8,968 nucleotides of DNA from an uncultured Eubacteriales bacterium. Lineage in GTDB: Bacteria > Bacillota > Clostridia > Oscillospirales > Ruminococcaceae. A program made the position numbers and the translations under genes. Under the pieces are notes generated by a model. It was not told the DNA's origin and did no database searches. It saw only the letters and a list, made by a program, of their open reading frames with translations. The stretch spans positions 1-8,968 of the forward strand of contig CABUOE010000085.1 of the NCBI GenBank assembly GCA_902493155.1. The letters run 5' to 3'. Each line of letters starts with the position of its first letter. Positions within the stretch are counted from its first letter, which is position 1. Below are positions 1 to 5,809 of this stretch, one piece after another.

Positions 1-7
1 TCTGCAT
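1..7 (-). CDS. Probable start of a further minus-strand gene, cut by the window edge
   Basis: Reading the minus strand leftwards, an ATG at 7-5 follows a purine-rich tract. A GGAGG at 19-15 lies 7 bases upstream of the ATG, and a second overlapping GGAGG at 16-12 lies 4 bases upstream. Only two codons and one further base (ATG CAG A) fall inside the window, so nothing can be said about the product. Position and orientation fit a gene downstream of, and possibly co-transcribed with, the AAA ATPase. The tract could also be chance in a GC-rich stretch, so this is a low-confidence call. Confidence 0.3.
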
Positions 8-180
8 TGCTCCTCCTCCCCCTCAGGGGCCGGGTACGGGGCAGCGCCCCGAAACTGTGCATGGCGTATAGCCGGGCGCGATGCTTGCCCTCCCCAAAGG
101 GAGGACTCTCCGTCGACAGGGCCGCCGCTTTCTCAGGGCCTTCATTGGCAGAAAGGGAAGACTGCAAGGGTGCAAAGCCC
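8..180. other. GC-rich intergenic stretch with several short hairpins
   Basis: No convincing gene covers this stretch. It holds a CGGGGC/GCCCCG stem (37-42 with 46-51), a CCTCCC/GGGAGG stem with a four-base loop (89-94 with 99-104), and a direct repeat CAGGGCC at 117-123 and 134-140. A plus-strand reading frame through it runs antisense into the ATPase gene and has no good ribosome binding site, so I do not call it. The density of small stems resembles the short intergenic repeat elements common in Clostridia, but copy number cannot be judged here. Confidence 0.4.
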
Positions 181-208
181 TTAGCCGGTTACATCCTTAC
201 ACCCTTGC
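164..208 (-). repeat. 9-bp inverted repeat spanning the ATPase stop codon
   Basis: The arms GCAAGGGTG (164-172) and CACCCTTGC (200-208) are perfect complements separated by 27 bases that include the ATPase stop codon (181-183). On the minus-strand mRNA this would fold at the very end of the coding sequence. No clear T-run follows on that strand, so it is not a standard rho-independent terminator. It may stabilise the 3' end, attenuate readthrough, or be part of a repeat element. Confidence 0.45.
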
Positions 209-1161
209 TCCGGCAGACGCCAGTACCACTGATTGCCTTGCTTTTCTGAGATGATGCCCAGATTTTTCTTGGCGATCATCAGCGTCCGTTCCGATACATC
301 CAAATCTTTTGCTCGATTCAGAACGGCCTCAGCGGACATGGGAGTTATGAGCATCCGCTTTAATGTGTCCTCCATCTGAGTGGTTTTGGTGTGAAGCTTT
401 CCGCCTCCCCCCAGCACATCATCAACAGAGAGATCACACACACCTTTCCAAAGGAAGCCATGTTCTTCATCCAGTTGAAACGCAATGGACTTTCCTTCCG
501 GGGCCAGGCTGTTTTTATCTTGGGCTACGATCCGGATGGAGGGATCTTCTTTCAGCCGGCCCACCACCAGTACACTTCTGGCTGCTGCCCGGAAGTCGAT
601 GGAGCCAAGTCCACGATAGCCGGCTTTTAATCCCTGGGCTTTGTTCATGTGTCCGATGAGAATCACTCCACAGCCTGTGCGTTCCGCCATTCCAGCCACC
701 CGTTTCAGAATGGGACGCACTTCGTTGGCCCGGTGCATGTCCACATCGTTTCCCAAATACGCTTGGATCGGGTCCAGTACAATGAGCTGTGCGCCAGTCT
801 GATGAACCGCCTGTTCCAATCGCTCGTCACTGAGAGTCAGCTCCCGCTGGCTCTCATCAATTACCAGCACCCGGGAACAATCTGCTCCGGCAGCCTCCAG
901 CCTGGGCTTAATGGTATCCGCCAGCCCATCTTCCGCTGTCTGGTAGATTACATTGATCGGTTCCAGCGCCTGTTCAGCCTCAGGCAAGGCCTCGCCACAG
1001 GTCAGTGACGCAATAACCGCCAACACAAAAGTGGTTTTGCCTTCGCCGGGGTCTCCCTGAACAATCGTCAATTTTCCTCGGGGGAGATACGGGTACCAGA
1101 GCCACTTCACCTCCTCTGCCTGAATTTCTTCCATAGAGATCAGTCTCAAATCATGTTTCAT
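181..1161 (-). CDS. AAA family ATPase, RepA-like (DnaB/RecA-fold helicase type)
   Basis: This 326-residue protein is probably a cytoplasmic hexameric-type ATPase acting in replication or maintenance of a mobile element. A Walker A loop GDPGEGKTT sits at residues 36-44. A Walker B strand LIVLDP ends at D130-P131, and the sensor-like strand ILIGH ends at H171. A Gly/Arg-rich segment RGLGSIDFRAAAR (about 183-195) matches the AAA_25/RepA-like group, and a C-terminal part from about residue 265 looks like a winged helix. The length fits a complete RepA-like ATPase. The ATG at 1161-1159 has only a weak GGCGG-type purine tract upstream; a second in-frame ATG at residue 10 is less likely because the Walker A spacing fits the longer form. 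It is divergent from the DUF6076-type gene. The ATPase fold is certain; the replicative role is inference from family and context. Confidence 0.88.
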   Translation of the reverse strand: MKHDLRLISMEEIQAEEVKWLWYPYLPRGKLTIVQGDPGEGKTTFVLAVIASLTCGEALPEAEQALEPINVIYQTAEDGLADTIKPRLEAAGADCSRVLVIDESQRELTLSDERLEQAVHQTGAQLIVLDPIQAYLGNDVDMHRANEVRPILKRVAGMAERTGCGVILIGHMNKAQGLKAGYRGLGSIDFRAAARSVLVVGRLKEDPSIRIVAQDKNSLAPEGKSIAFQLDEEHGFLWKGVCDLSVDDVLGGGGKLHTKTTQMEDTLKRMLITPMSAEAVLNRAKDLDVSERTLMIAKKNLGIISEKQGNQWYWRLPEQGCKDVTG

Positions 1162-1222
1162 CCTGCGTTCACCGCCTCAATTTAATTCGATATTATTTTT
1201 TGTATTTTTATTATCTAATTTT

Positions 1223-1251
1223 ATGGTAGCATACTTCTTGACTTTTGAAAA
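1223..1251 (-). promoter_or_regulatory. Candidate promoter of the AAA ATPase gene
   Basis: On the minus strand, TTTTCA (1251-1246) and TACCAT (1228-1223) are 17 bases apart, and a TG one base before TACCAT makes an extended -10. Each hexamer matches consensus at only four of six positions. It interleaves with the promoter of the divergent gene, so the two could compete for polymerase. This is a weak call. Confidence 0.35.
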
Positions 1252-1266
1252 TAGGTAATGTATAGT
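1238..1266 (+). promoter_or_regulatory. Sigma-A promoter of the DUF6076-type gene
   Basis: TTGACT (1238-1243) and TATAGT (1261-1266) are separated by exactly 17 bases, each one mismatch from consensus. Transcription would begin near 1273. This places the upstream in-frame ATG at 1258 outside the transcript and supports the start at 1321. Confidence 0.75.
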
Positions 1267-1307
1267 TTTAATACATACACTATATTGCTTCAATTAGATT
1301 CTCTACC

Positions 1308-1313
1308 GGAGGG
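1308..1313 (+). promoter_or_regulatory. Ribosome binding site that fixes the start at 1321
   Basis: GGAGGG lies 7 bases before the ATG at 1321. The upstream in-frame ATG at 1258 has no comparable site and precedes the predicted transcription start. Confidence 0.8.
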
Positions 1314-1320
1314 AACTGCC

Positions 1321-2397
1321 ATGGCTGTCCTGGGAAAAGATATATTTGATCTTTACCGCCCCCACACCCACACTAAAATTCAGTTTGGAGATAAAGGCTA
1401 CTGGGTGGAGTGGGGTACTGACTGTCTGCCCTATGGATCGATCCTCACGGAGATCCTCAACTGCAGCATCACGGATTACTGCGCCAAGCTGTCTGCTGTG
1501 GAACAGGCCGTTGCCGCCCGTGACCCGGAGCAGTTATCAGAGCGGCTGGATGCACTGGTGCGTGCCTTTATGAAGCTGCCGCTCTATCGGCTGTATATCC
1601 TGGAGCCAAGCGCCATTGAGCCGGCTTTGGTTTGGAAATATATTGAAGCAGGACGGCATTCGGATCTGATTGCTGAAATGCTGAAAGACCCGGACGCATT
1701 TCTCGTGAAATACATCCGGGCCAGAGACGACATTTTATATATTCAGGAGCGCTACGGCTGGTTTCTGGAGTCTCTGTTTGAAGGACAGCCATTTGAAAAG
1801 AAAAAAGGCCAGAAGAAGATTCCTCTGGCCAAGCAGCTGACAGATCATTTTTTGGAGGCTCTGGTCAGCGGTGTTAGCTTAGGGGAGGATAACCAGATCG
1901 ATGCTCCTCAGGTGAATATTCAGTACGCCGTACTGGAACCGGAGGGCTGCCAGCCGGAACTGGTGGAAAAGATGTACTTTGACCGTCTGTTGGACTTCGT
2001 CTATGTGGAACTGATGCGCGGGATGCAGAAGGGCTTTGTCCCCAAGCGCTGTGCCAATTGCGGCCGGTGGTTTCTCCAGTATCCAGGAGCTACCTATGCT
2101 TACTGTGATGGACCGGCCCCCGGTCAGGAAGATAAGACCTGCCGGGAGATCGGTGCAACGGCCAGTTTTCAGGATAAGGTGCGCAACAATGAGATCTGGA
2201 AGCTGCACCAACGGGCCTATAAGAAGTACTTTGCCCGCACACGCAAGGGTACCATGAGCAAGCCGGAGTTCGAGAAATGGGCCCGGGACGCGGAGCAATT
2301 GAGAGATCGGGCGCTGAAGAGCTATGAAATATCACGGACGCTTGAAGAGAAAAACCGGATTCTGGACAAATTGAAAGCGGATCTAAATTGTGTGTGA
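1321..2397 (+). CDS. DUF6076-type zinc-ribbon protein of unknown function
   Basis: This 358-residue soluble protein has a long, mostly helical N-terminal part without recognised motifs. A C-terminal zinc-binding region follows: CANC at residues 244-247, then C262 in YCDGPAP and C274 in KTCRE, giving four likely zinc ligands. Next is a basic helical segment rich in Lys, Arg and Tyr (about 285-310), as in phage- and element-linked regulators. The cysteine pattern and following KTCREIGA-like segment match what I recall of DUF6076 proteins in Clostridia, often found near element ATPases; I could not verify this by search. I start it at 1321 because of the GGAGGG site and because the promoter lies over the upstream ATG at 1258. 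A nucleic-acid-binding or regulatory role is plausible but unproven. Confidence 0.8.
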   Translation: MAVLGKDIFDLYRPHTHTKIQFGDKGYWVEWGTDCLPYGSILTEILNCSITDYCAKLSAVEQAVAARDPEQLSERLDALVRAFMKLPLYRLYILEPSAIEPALVWKYIEAGRHSDLIAEMLKDPDAFLVKYIRARDDILYIQERYGWFLESLFEGQPFEKKKGQKKIPLAKQLTDHFLEALVSGVSLGEDNQIDAPQVNIQYAVLEPEGCQPELVEKMYFDRLLDFVYVELMRGMQKGFVPKRCANCGRWFLQYPGATYAYCDGPAPGQEDKTCREIGATASFQDKVRNNEIWKLHQRAYKKYFARTRKGTMSKPEFEKWARDAEQLRDRALKSYEISRTLEEKNRILDKLKADLNCV

Positions 2398-2465
2398 GTA
2401 AGAGCTTTTTCAAAGCAAAATAAAAATAGTTTTATCGGAAAGCATACTGAAAAGATTCTTGTATA

Positions 2466-2494
2466 TTGCACATATTTAGGTCTCGGAATATAAT
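2466..2494 (+). promoter_or_regulatory. Promoter of the LysR gene
   Basis: TTGCAC (2466-2471) and a perfect TATAAT (2489-2494) are 17 bases apart, predicting a start near 2501. A second possibility is an extended -10, TGATATAAT, at 2511-2519 without a good -35. Either gives an untranslated leader of about 75-100 bases before the ATG at 2603. Confidence 0.65.
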
Positions 2495-2500
2495 ATTTAT

Positions 2501-2510
2501 TAGAATTCTA
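2501..2510. promoter_or_regulatory. Perfect palindrome TAGAATTCTA at the predicted LysR transcription start
   Basis: This ten-base perfect palindrome lies 7 bases after the first TATAAT and just before the second. Its location suits an autoregulatory operator, as LysR proteins often repress their own gene. It lacks the usual longer T-N11-A dyad, so it may be coincidental in AT-rich DNA. Confidence 0.35.
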
Positions 2511-2602
2511 TGATATAATTACGAAGAATACAGTAATGATAGATGGGCATTTTAATATATATGTTATTTGCAGCAAGGCAGCATGACTACGGAGGATCGT
2601 AT

Positions 2603-3496
2603 ATGAATTTGCAGCAGTTACGGTATTTTCATAAAATAGCAGCCCTAAAGAATTATACCAAGGCCTCCGAAGAATTATTTGTGGCACAATCTAGCCTTAG
2701 TCACTCCATGGCGAAATTGGAGCATGAATTGGGGGTACCTCTTTTTATTAAACAGGGGCGTAACATTGTGGTCACCTCTTACGGTGAGAATTTTGACAAA
2801 CATGTTGCCATTATTTTGAGAGAACTGGAACTTGCCAAAAACGAAATTCAACAAGCATCTAATAAATCTCAAGGAACTGTTAGACTCACTGTCTCTCACA
2901 CCTTGCACCACCATTTTCTTCCCAGCCTAATGAAGCAGTATAAAAGCATTCCCGAGTTTGAAAAAGTGCAATTTCAAGTCAGTGATCTAGAGTCCACAGC
3001 AAGCGGAATCGCACAGATGGCAGCTAGGGAAGTTGATCTGGGGTTTGGGGCAAAAGTTGAACAAGCAGGGTGTTGCTACTTTGAAGTTATGAGTGAGGAA
3101 CTAGTGGCAGTGGTTCCAATTAATCATCCTTTTGCTCAAAAAGAGAATATTACAATGCAGGAATTGTGCCAAGAACCGCTGATCACATACAACCATAAGT
3201 GCGGTACCCGTTACGACTTAGAACACTTTTTTCATAAATATGGAGTATCCCCTCAGCAAATTTTTGAGGCACAAAATGAAAAAATGATTGCAAGTATGGT
3301 TTCGGCAGGAATTGGAGTTGGAATAATACCTCCGATTCAAGAGATTGGGATGTATCAGGTTGCGGTAGTACCGCTGGAAAATCATAATATGAAGCGGTCG
3401 CTGTACATGTTCTGGCTGGAAGAAAACTTTCGTCCTCCTGTTGTAGAATCATTCCGCAAGTTTGTGATCCGTACTATTCAAAACAAAAATATTTAA
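2603..3496 (+). CDS. LysR family transcriptional regulator
   Basis: This 297-residue DNA-binding regulator is of usual LysR length. Residues 1-60 form the N-terminal winged helix-turn-helix, opening with MNLQQLRYF and including ASEELFVAQSSLSHSMAKLE and GVPLFIKQGR. A linker helix follows (about 62-88), then a two-lobed effector-binding domain (about 91-297) with a GIGVGIIP segment (236-243). The start at 2603 has GGAGG at 2591-2595 with a 7-base gap and gives the canonical N-terminus; the upstream in-frame ATG at 2543 would add 20 atypical residues. The gene ends in a strong terminator, so it is its own unit. Its place just upstream of the catabolic genes, on the same strand, suggests it controls them in response to the substrate or an intermediate. 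The effector cannot be deduced. Confidence 0.95.
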   Translation: MNLQQLRYFHKIAALKNYTKASEELFVAQSSLSHSMAKLEHELGVPLFIKQGRNIVVTSYGENFDKHVAIILRELELAKNEIQQASNKSQGTVRLTVSHTLHHHFLPSLMKQYKSIPEFEKVQFQVSDLESTASGIAQMAAREVDLGFGAKVEQAGCCYFEVMSEELVAVVPINHPFAQKENITMQELCQEPLITYNHKCGTRYDLEHFFHKYGVSPQQIFEAQNEKMIASMVSAGIGVGIIPPIQEIGMYQVAVVPLENHNMKRSLYMFWLEENFRPPVVESFRKFVIRTIQNKNI

Positions 3497-3507
3497 TACC
3501 GTCTATG

Positions 3508-3553
3508 AAACCCCGGAATGTTTGCCTCTAAGGTATGCATTCCGGGGTTTTAT
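3508..3553 (+). terminator. Rho-independent terminator of the LysR gene
   Basis: AAACCCCGGAATG (3508-3520) pairs perfectly with CATTCCGGGGTTT (3538-3550), 13 base pairs with a 17-base loop, ending in TTTTAT. The stem starts 11 bases after the LysR stop. The A-run on the 5' side means it could also act on the opposite strand. Confidence 0.92.
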
Positions 3554-3583
3554 GCACAAAAATCTCCAGTCCTTCAGGTATGT

Positions 3584-3610
3584 ATTTTGAGCATATTAGC
3601 ATGTCAAAAT
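3584..3610. promoter_or_regulatory. Candidate LysR operator upstream of the catabolic operon
   Basis: ATTTTGA (3584-3590) and TCAAAAT (3604-3610) form a perfect 7-bp inverted repeat with a 13-base spacer, which itself contains a GCAT direct repeat. It lies about 30 bases upstream of the poor -10/-35 region and about 105 bases before the dehydrogenase start, where a LysR activator would be expected to bind. A nine-base T-run follows at 3616-3624, so a weak terminator-like role cannot be fully excluded. Confidence 0.45.
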
Positions 3611-3618
3611 GGCAGTTT

Positions 3619-3649
3619 TTTTTTGCGCTCTAATCATTTAATATAAAAT
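3619..3649 (+). promoter_or_regulatory. Candidate promoter of the catabolic operon, weak -35
   Basis: TATAAA (3642-3647), overlapping TAAAAT (3644-3649), is a reasonable -10. The -35 position 17 bases upstream is only TTTTTT (3619-3624), a poor match. A weak -35 next to an upstream dyad is typical of activator-dependent control. It implies a leader of about 60 bases. Confidence 0.4.
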
Positions 3650-3715
3650 TGTAATGAAACAAGAGACAGTATTTAGTCAAAATTAAAAATAAAAGTCTGA
3701 GGAGGTAGATGAAGG

Positions 3716-4471
3716 ATGATACATTCCCGTTATTCGGATAAGGTCGTCTTGATTACAGGCGGCGGAGGTATGGGAAGAGCGGCAGCACTCAGGATTTTAG
3801 ACGAATCAGGAAAAGTTGTTTTAACGGACTGTTCGCCGACAGTTTTAAAAAATCTGGAGCAAGAATTTGATGCAATGGGCTATTCTGATCGAATCTTATT
3901 CCTTCAGTCGGATGTACGGCAGTACACGGATTGCTGTGCGGTTGTACGGCATGGAATCGAAGTCTTTAAAAAAATAGATGTCTTAGTAACAACTGCGGGT
4001 ATTTTAAGGCACCATCCCATTGACGAGTTAACAGAGGACGATTGGAAAGATGTCATAGACATCAACTTAACTGGTACATATCATTCCGTAAAATCTCTGA
4101 TTGGTCATATGAAAGAGCGTCGATATGGAAGAATCGTTTTGATCTCGTCGATCGGAGGAAGAACCGGTCGTCCAGGTGTAGGCGTTAATTATGCCGCAGC
4201 AAAGGGCGGCATTGTTGGCATGACACAGCTTCTGGGCTTTGAACTGGGGCCTTGGAACATAACGGTGAACTGTGTAGCCCCAGGTCCGATCGGCGGAGGA
4301 ATGTTTGCCTCTCTTCCGGCAGAGAACCGGGAAAAACTTTTGCAGGGAATTCGCTTGGGGCGTATTGGAACATTCGAAGATGTGGCGTCTGCAATTGCAT
4401 ATCTAGGGAGTGATGATGCTTCCTGGACAACAGGTGAAGTTTTGGATGTAAACGGCGGTCTCCAGTATTAA
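3716..4471 (+). CDS. Short-chain dehydrogenase/reductase (SDR), NAD(P)-dependent
   Basis: This 251-residue cytoplasmic oxidoreductase probably oxidises or reduces a hydroxyl/carbonyl on a sugar-like substrate. The nucleotide-binding loop is TGGGGMG at residues 14-20. The TAG motif of classical SDRs is at 93-95, and the catalytic tetrad is visible as N117 (in DINLTG), S144 or S145 (in LISSIGG), Y159 and K163 (in NYAAAKG), followed by the NCVAPGPI segment (185-192). D38 after the second strand hints at NAD preference. The nucleotide loop is one residue shorter than the family's usual TGxxxGxG. The start at 3716 has GGAGG at 3701-3705, a slightly long 10-base gap. It is the first gene of the operon, 20 bases before the isomerase. 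Family certain, substrate unknown. Confidence 0.94.
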   Translation: MIHSRYSDKVVLITGGGGMGRAAALRILDESGKVVLTDCSPTVLKNLEQEFDAMGYSDRILFLQSDVRQYTDCCAVVRHGIEVFKKIDVLVTTAGILRHHPIDELTEDDWKDVIDINLTGTYHSVKSLIGHMKERRYGRIVLISSIGGRTGRPGVGVNYAAAKGGIVGMTQLLGFELGPWNITVNCVAPGPIGGGMFASLPAENREKLLQGIRLGRIGTFEDVASAIAYLGSDDASWTTGEVLDVNGGLQY

Positions 4472-4478
4472 TTAGCAT

Positions 4479-4484
4479 AGGAGG
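4479..4484 (+). promoter_or_regulatory. Ribosome binding site supporting a TTG start
   Basis: AGGAGG at 4479-4484 lies 7 bases before the TTG at 4492. No in-frame ATG lies near this site; the next methionine is residue 39, inside the barrel, so the TTG start is well supported. Confidence 0.85.
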
Positions 4485-4491
4485 AATTATT

Positions 4492-5295
4492 TTGAGCCAT
4501 AAATATTCTCTTGTACATTTAACCTGTATTTCATGTCCTCCGCCTGAGTTCATTCGGACGGCGGCAGCAGCTGGTTATGATTATGTTAGTCTCAGAACGA
4601 TACCCATGGGGCTGCCCAATGAAGTTCCACATCTGCTCACAGACCGTGTACTCTTGAAAGAAACAAGGGCGGCCAGTTTAGAAACCGGTGTGAAAATTAA
4701 TGATACCGAAAATGCCAGAATTTTTGACGGAGTAAATGTACAGGAGTATGCGCCACATCTAGCTGCCGCTGCAGAACTTGGGATTAAACATATTTTATGT
4801 AATGTTTGGACAGCAAACCGCTCTTTTTATACAAAGAAATTTGCCGAACTGTGCCAGTTAGCCGCACAATTTGACCAAGATATTAATTTAGAATTTGTCA
4901 CATGGGCTGGTATTACGAATTTAGAGCAAGCTGCCCAGTTGCTGAGAGATGTTGATCTACCGAATGTTGGCATTGTAGTGGATGCACTACATTTCCATCG
5001 CTCCAGAGTTAAGCTGGAAGAATTAGAATCATTACCCAAAGAGTGGTTCCGCTTCATGCATCTGTGTGATGCCGTTCAGGAGATTCCAACTGATCTAGAT
5101 GTCTTGGTACATGATGGTCGGGAGGAACGTCTCTATCCGGGAGAGGGAGCGATTGATCTCAAGGGAATTTTGTCCAAGCTTCCAGAAAATATTGTTCGGG
5201 GAATTGAGATACCGCACAGTGTTCGCACAGCAGAAATCGGATTTGAGGCGCATGCACGCCGAGCCCTGGAGTACGCAAAAAAATACTTGGAATAG
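4492..5295 (+). CDS. Sugar phosphate isomerase/epimerase, TIM barrel (AP endonuclease 2 / xylose isomerase-like)
   Basis: This 267-residue cytoplasmic enzyme likely interconverts ketose/aldose or epimer forms of a sugar, sugar acid or cyclitol intermediate using a divalent metal. The metal-site pattern of this superfamily is visible: E134 (NLEF), D164 and H167 (VDALHFH), H190 (FMHLCD) and E239 (GIEIPH). The YPGEGAIDL segment (215-223) is characteristic of the IolE/hydroxypyruvate-isomerase/tagatose-epimerase group. Length is normal and translation begins at TTG. It sits 20 bases after the dehydrogenase gene and 21 before the TRAP small subunit. Two oxidoreductases nearby suggest its substrate is a keto-sugar. 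I cannot choose between isomerase, epimerase, dehydratase or lyase activity, all known in this fold. Confidence 0.9.
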   Translation: MSHKYSLVHLTCISCPPPEFIRTAAAAGYDYVSLRTIPMGLPNEVPHLLTDRVLLKETRAASLETGVKINDTENARIFDGVNVQEYAPHLAAAAELGIKHILCNVWTANRSFYTKKFAELCQLAAQFDQDINLEFVTWAGITNLEQAAQLLRDVDLPNVGIVVDALHFHRSRVKLEELESLPKEWFRFMHLCDAVQEIPTDLDVLVHDGREERLYPGEGAIDLKGILSKLPENIVRGIEIPHSVRTAEIGFEAHARRALEYAKKYLE

Positions 5296-5316
5296 AGTAA
5301 AGAACGGAGGTGGACC

Positions 5317-5808
5317 ATGAAAATTATAAAATGGCTCGATAAGAATTTGGAAGTTGCTCTCATGATCATTTCTCTGTTAGTCATCGTTTTTGTTATGGGG
5401 GCTCAAGTCGTTGCCAGGAAATGCCTCGGTATGTCAATTGAATGGTCGGAGGAGCTGGGACGGTATTTATTTGTTTGGATGGGCTTTTTAAGCATTAGCT
5501 ATACCATACATGCTAAGAGCATTATTAGATTAGAGATTTTTAACGCAATTTTGCGTCCGGCTATTTTGAAGGTTATAGATATCGCCGTACAGATTTTTAT
5601 GCTGGTCATATTCGTATATTTAACATATCAGTCCCTCTCGATTTTAAGTACCACCGCTCAGCGTTGGTCCAGCATTAACCTTTCCATGAATTATGTCTAT
5701 GCGGCAATTCCGGTCGGATTCGCACTGACTTCTCTGCGCTTGGTGGAAAACATTCTGCAAGCACTGTTAGCGTGTGTGAAAAAAACAACGGAAAAGGACG
5801 GTGAATAA
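5317..5808 (+). CDS. dctQ: TRAP transporter small membrane subunit (DctQ type)
   Basis: This 163-residue inner-membrane protein has four predicted membrane segments (about 12-32, 49-66, 86-106, 125-146), the usual DctQ layout. The signature SIEWSEELGRYLFVWMGF (40-57) and the SMNYVYAAIPVG motif (123-134) before the last helix are clear. It pairs with the large DctM subunit to form the permease of a tripartite ion-gradient-driven importer. GGAGG at 5306-5310 stands 6 bases before the ATG. Its stop is one base before the preferred DctM start, indicating translational coupling. The symbol refers to the family, not to a C4-dicarboxylate substrate. Confidence 0.95.
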   Translation: MKIIKWLDKNLEVALMIISLLVIVFVMGAQVVARKCLGMSIEWSEELGRYLFVWMGFLSISYTIHAKSIIRLEIFNAILRPAILKVIDIAVQIFMLVIFVYLTYQSLSILSTTAQRWSSINLSMNYVYAAIPVGFALTSLRLVENILQALLACVKKTTEKDGE

Positions 5809-5809
5809 A

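Larger units (their letters stand above)
2398..2602. other. AT-rich junction between accessory module and catabolic locus
   Basis: No gene is supported here. The stretch holds only weak stems (GCTTT/AAAGC at 2404-2416; ATAAAA/TTTTAT at 2420-2435), neither with a T-run, so there is no convincing terminator for the upstream gene. Base composition drops sharply in GC after 2400. The right part contains the promoter of the LysR gene. This is a reasonable place for an element boundary, but no attachment-site repeat can be identified from one end. Confidence 0.5.

Noticed and set aside
7..249. Plus-strand reading frame of 80 codons at the left edge
   Set aside because: It has no ribosome binding site, overlaps the 3' end of the ATPase gene antisense and shows no protein-like motif; it is a product of GC-rich sequence.
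1879..2298. Minus-strand 139-codon frame inside the DUF6076-type gene
   Set aside because: It is a shadow of the real gene with no ribosome binding site or motif.
2404..2435. Small hairpins after the DUF6076-type gene as a terminator
   Set aside because: The stems are only 5-6 bp, mostly A-T, and lack a following T-run.
3616..3624. Run of nine T after the ATTTTGA dyad as a second terminator
   Set aside because: The stem is AT-only apart from one pair and the T-run starts 5 bases after it; a strong terminator already precedes it, so an operator is the better reading.
3649..3662. TTGT-N6-ACAA as a further LysR box
   Set aside because: The four-base arms are too short to support a claim in AT-rich DNA, and the site lies downstream of the -10.
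3709..3741. Ten-codon reading frame overlapping the SDR start, as a possible leader peptide
   Set aside because: The GGAGG is only 3 bases from this ATG, too close for efficient initiation, and the peptide has no leader-like residue run.
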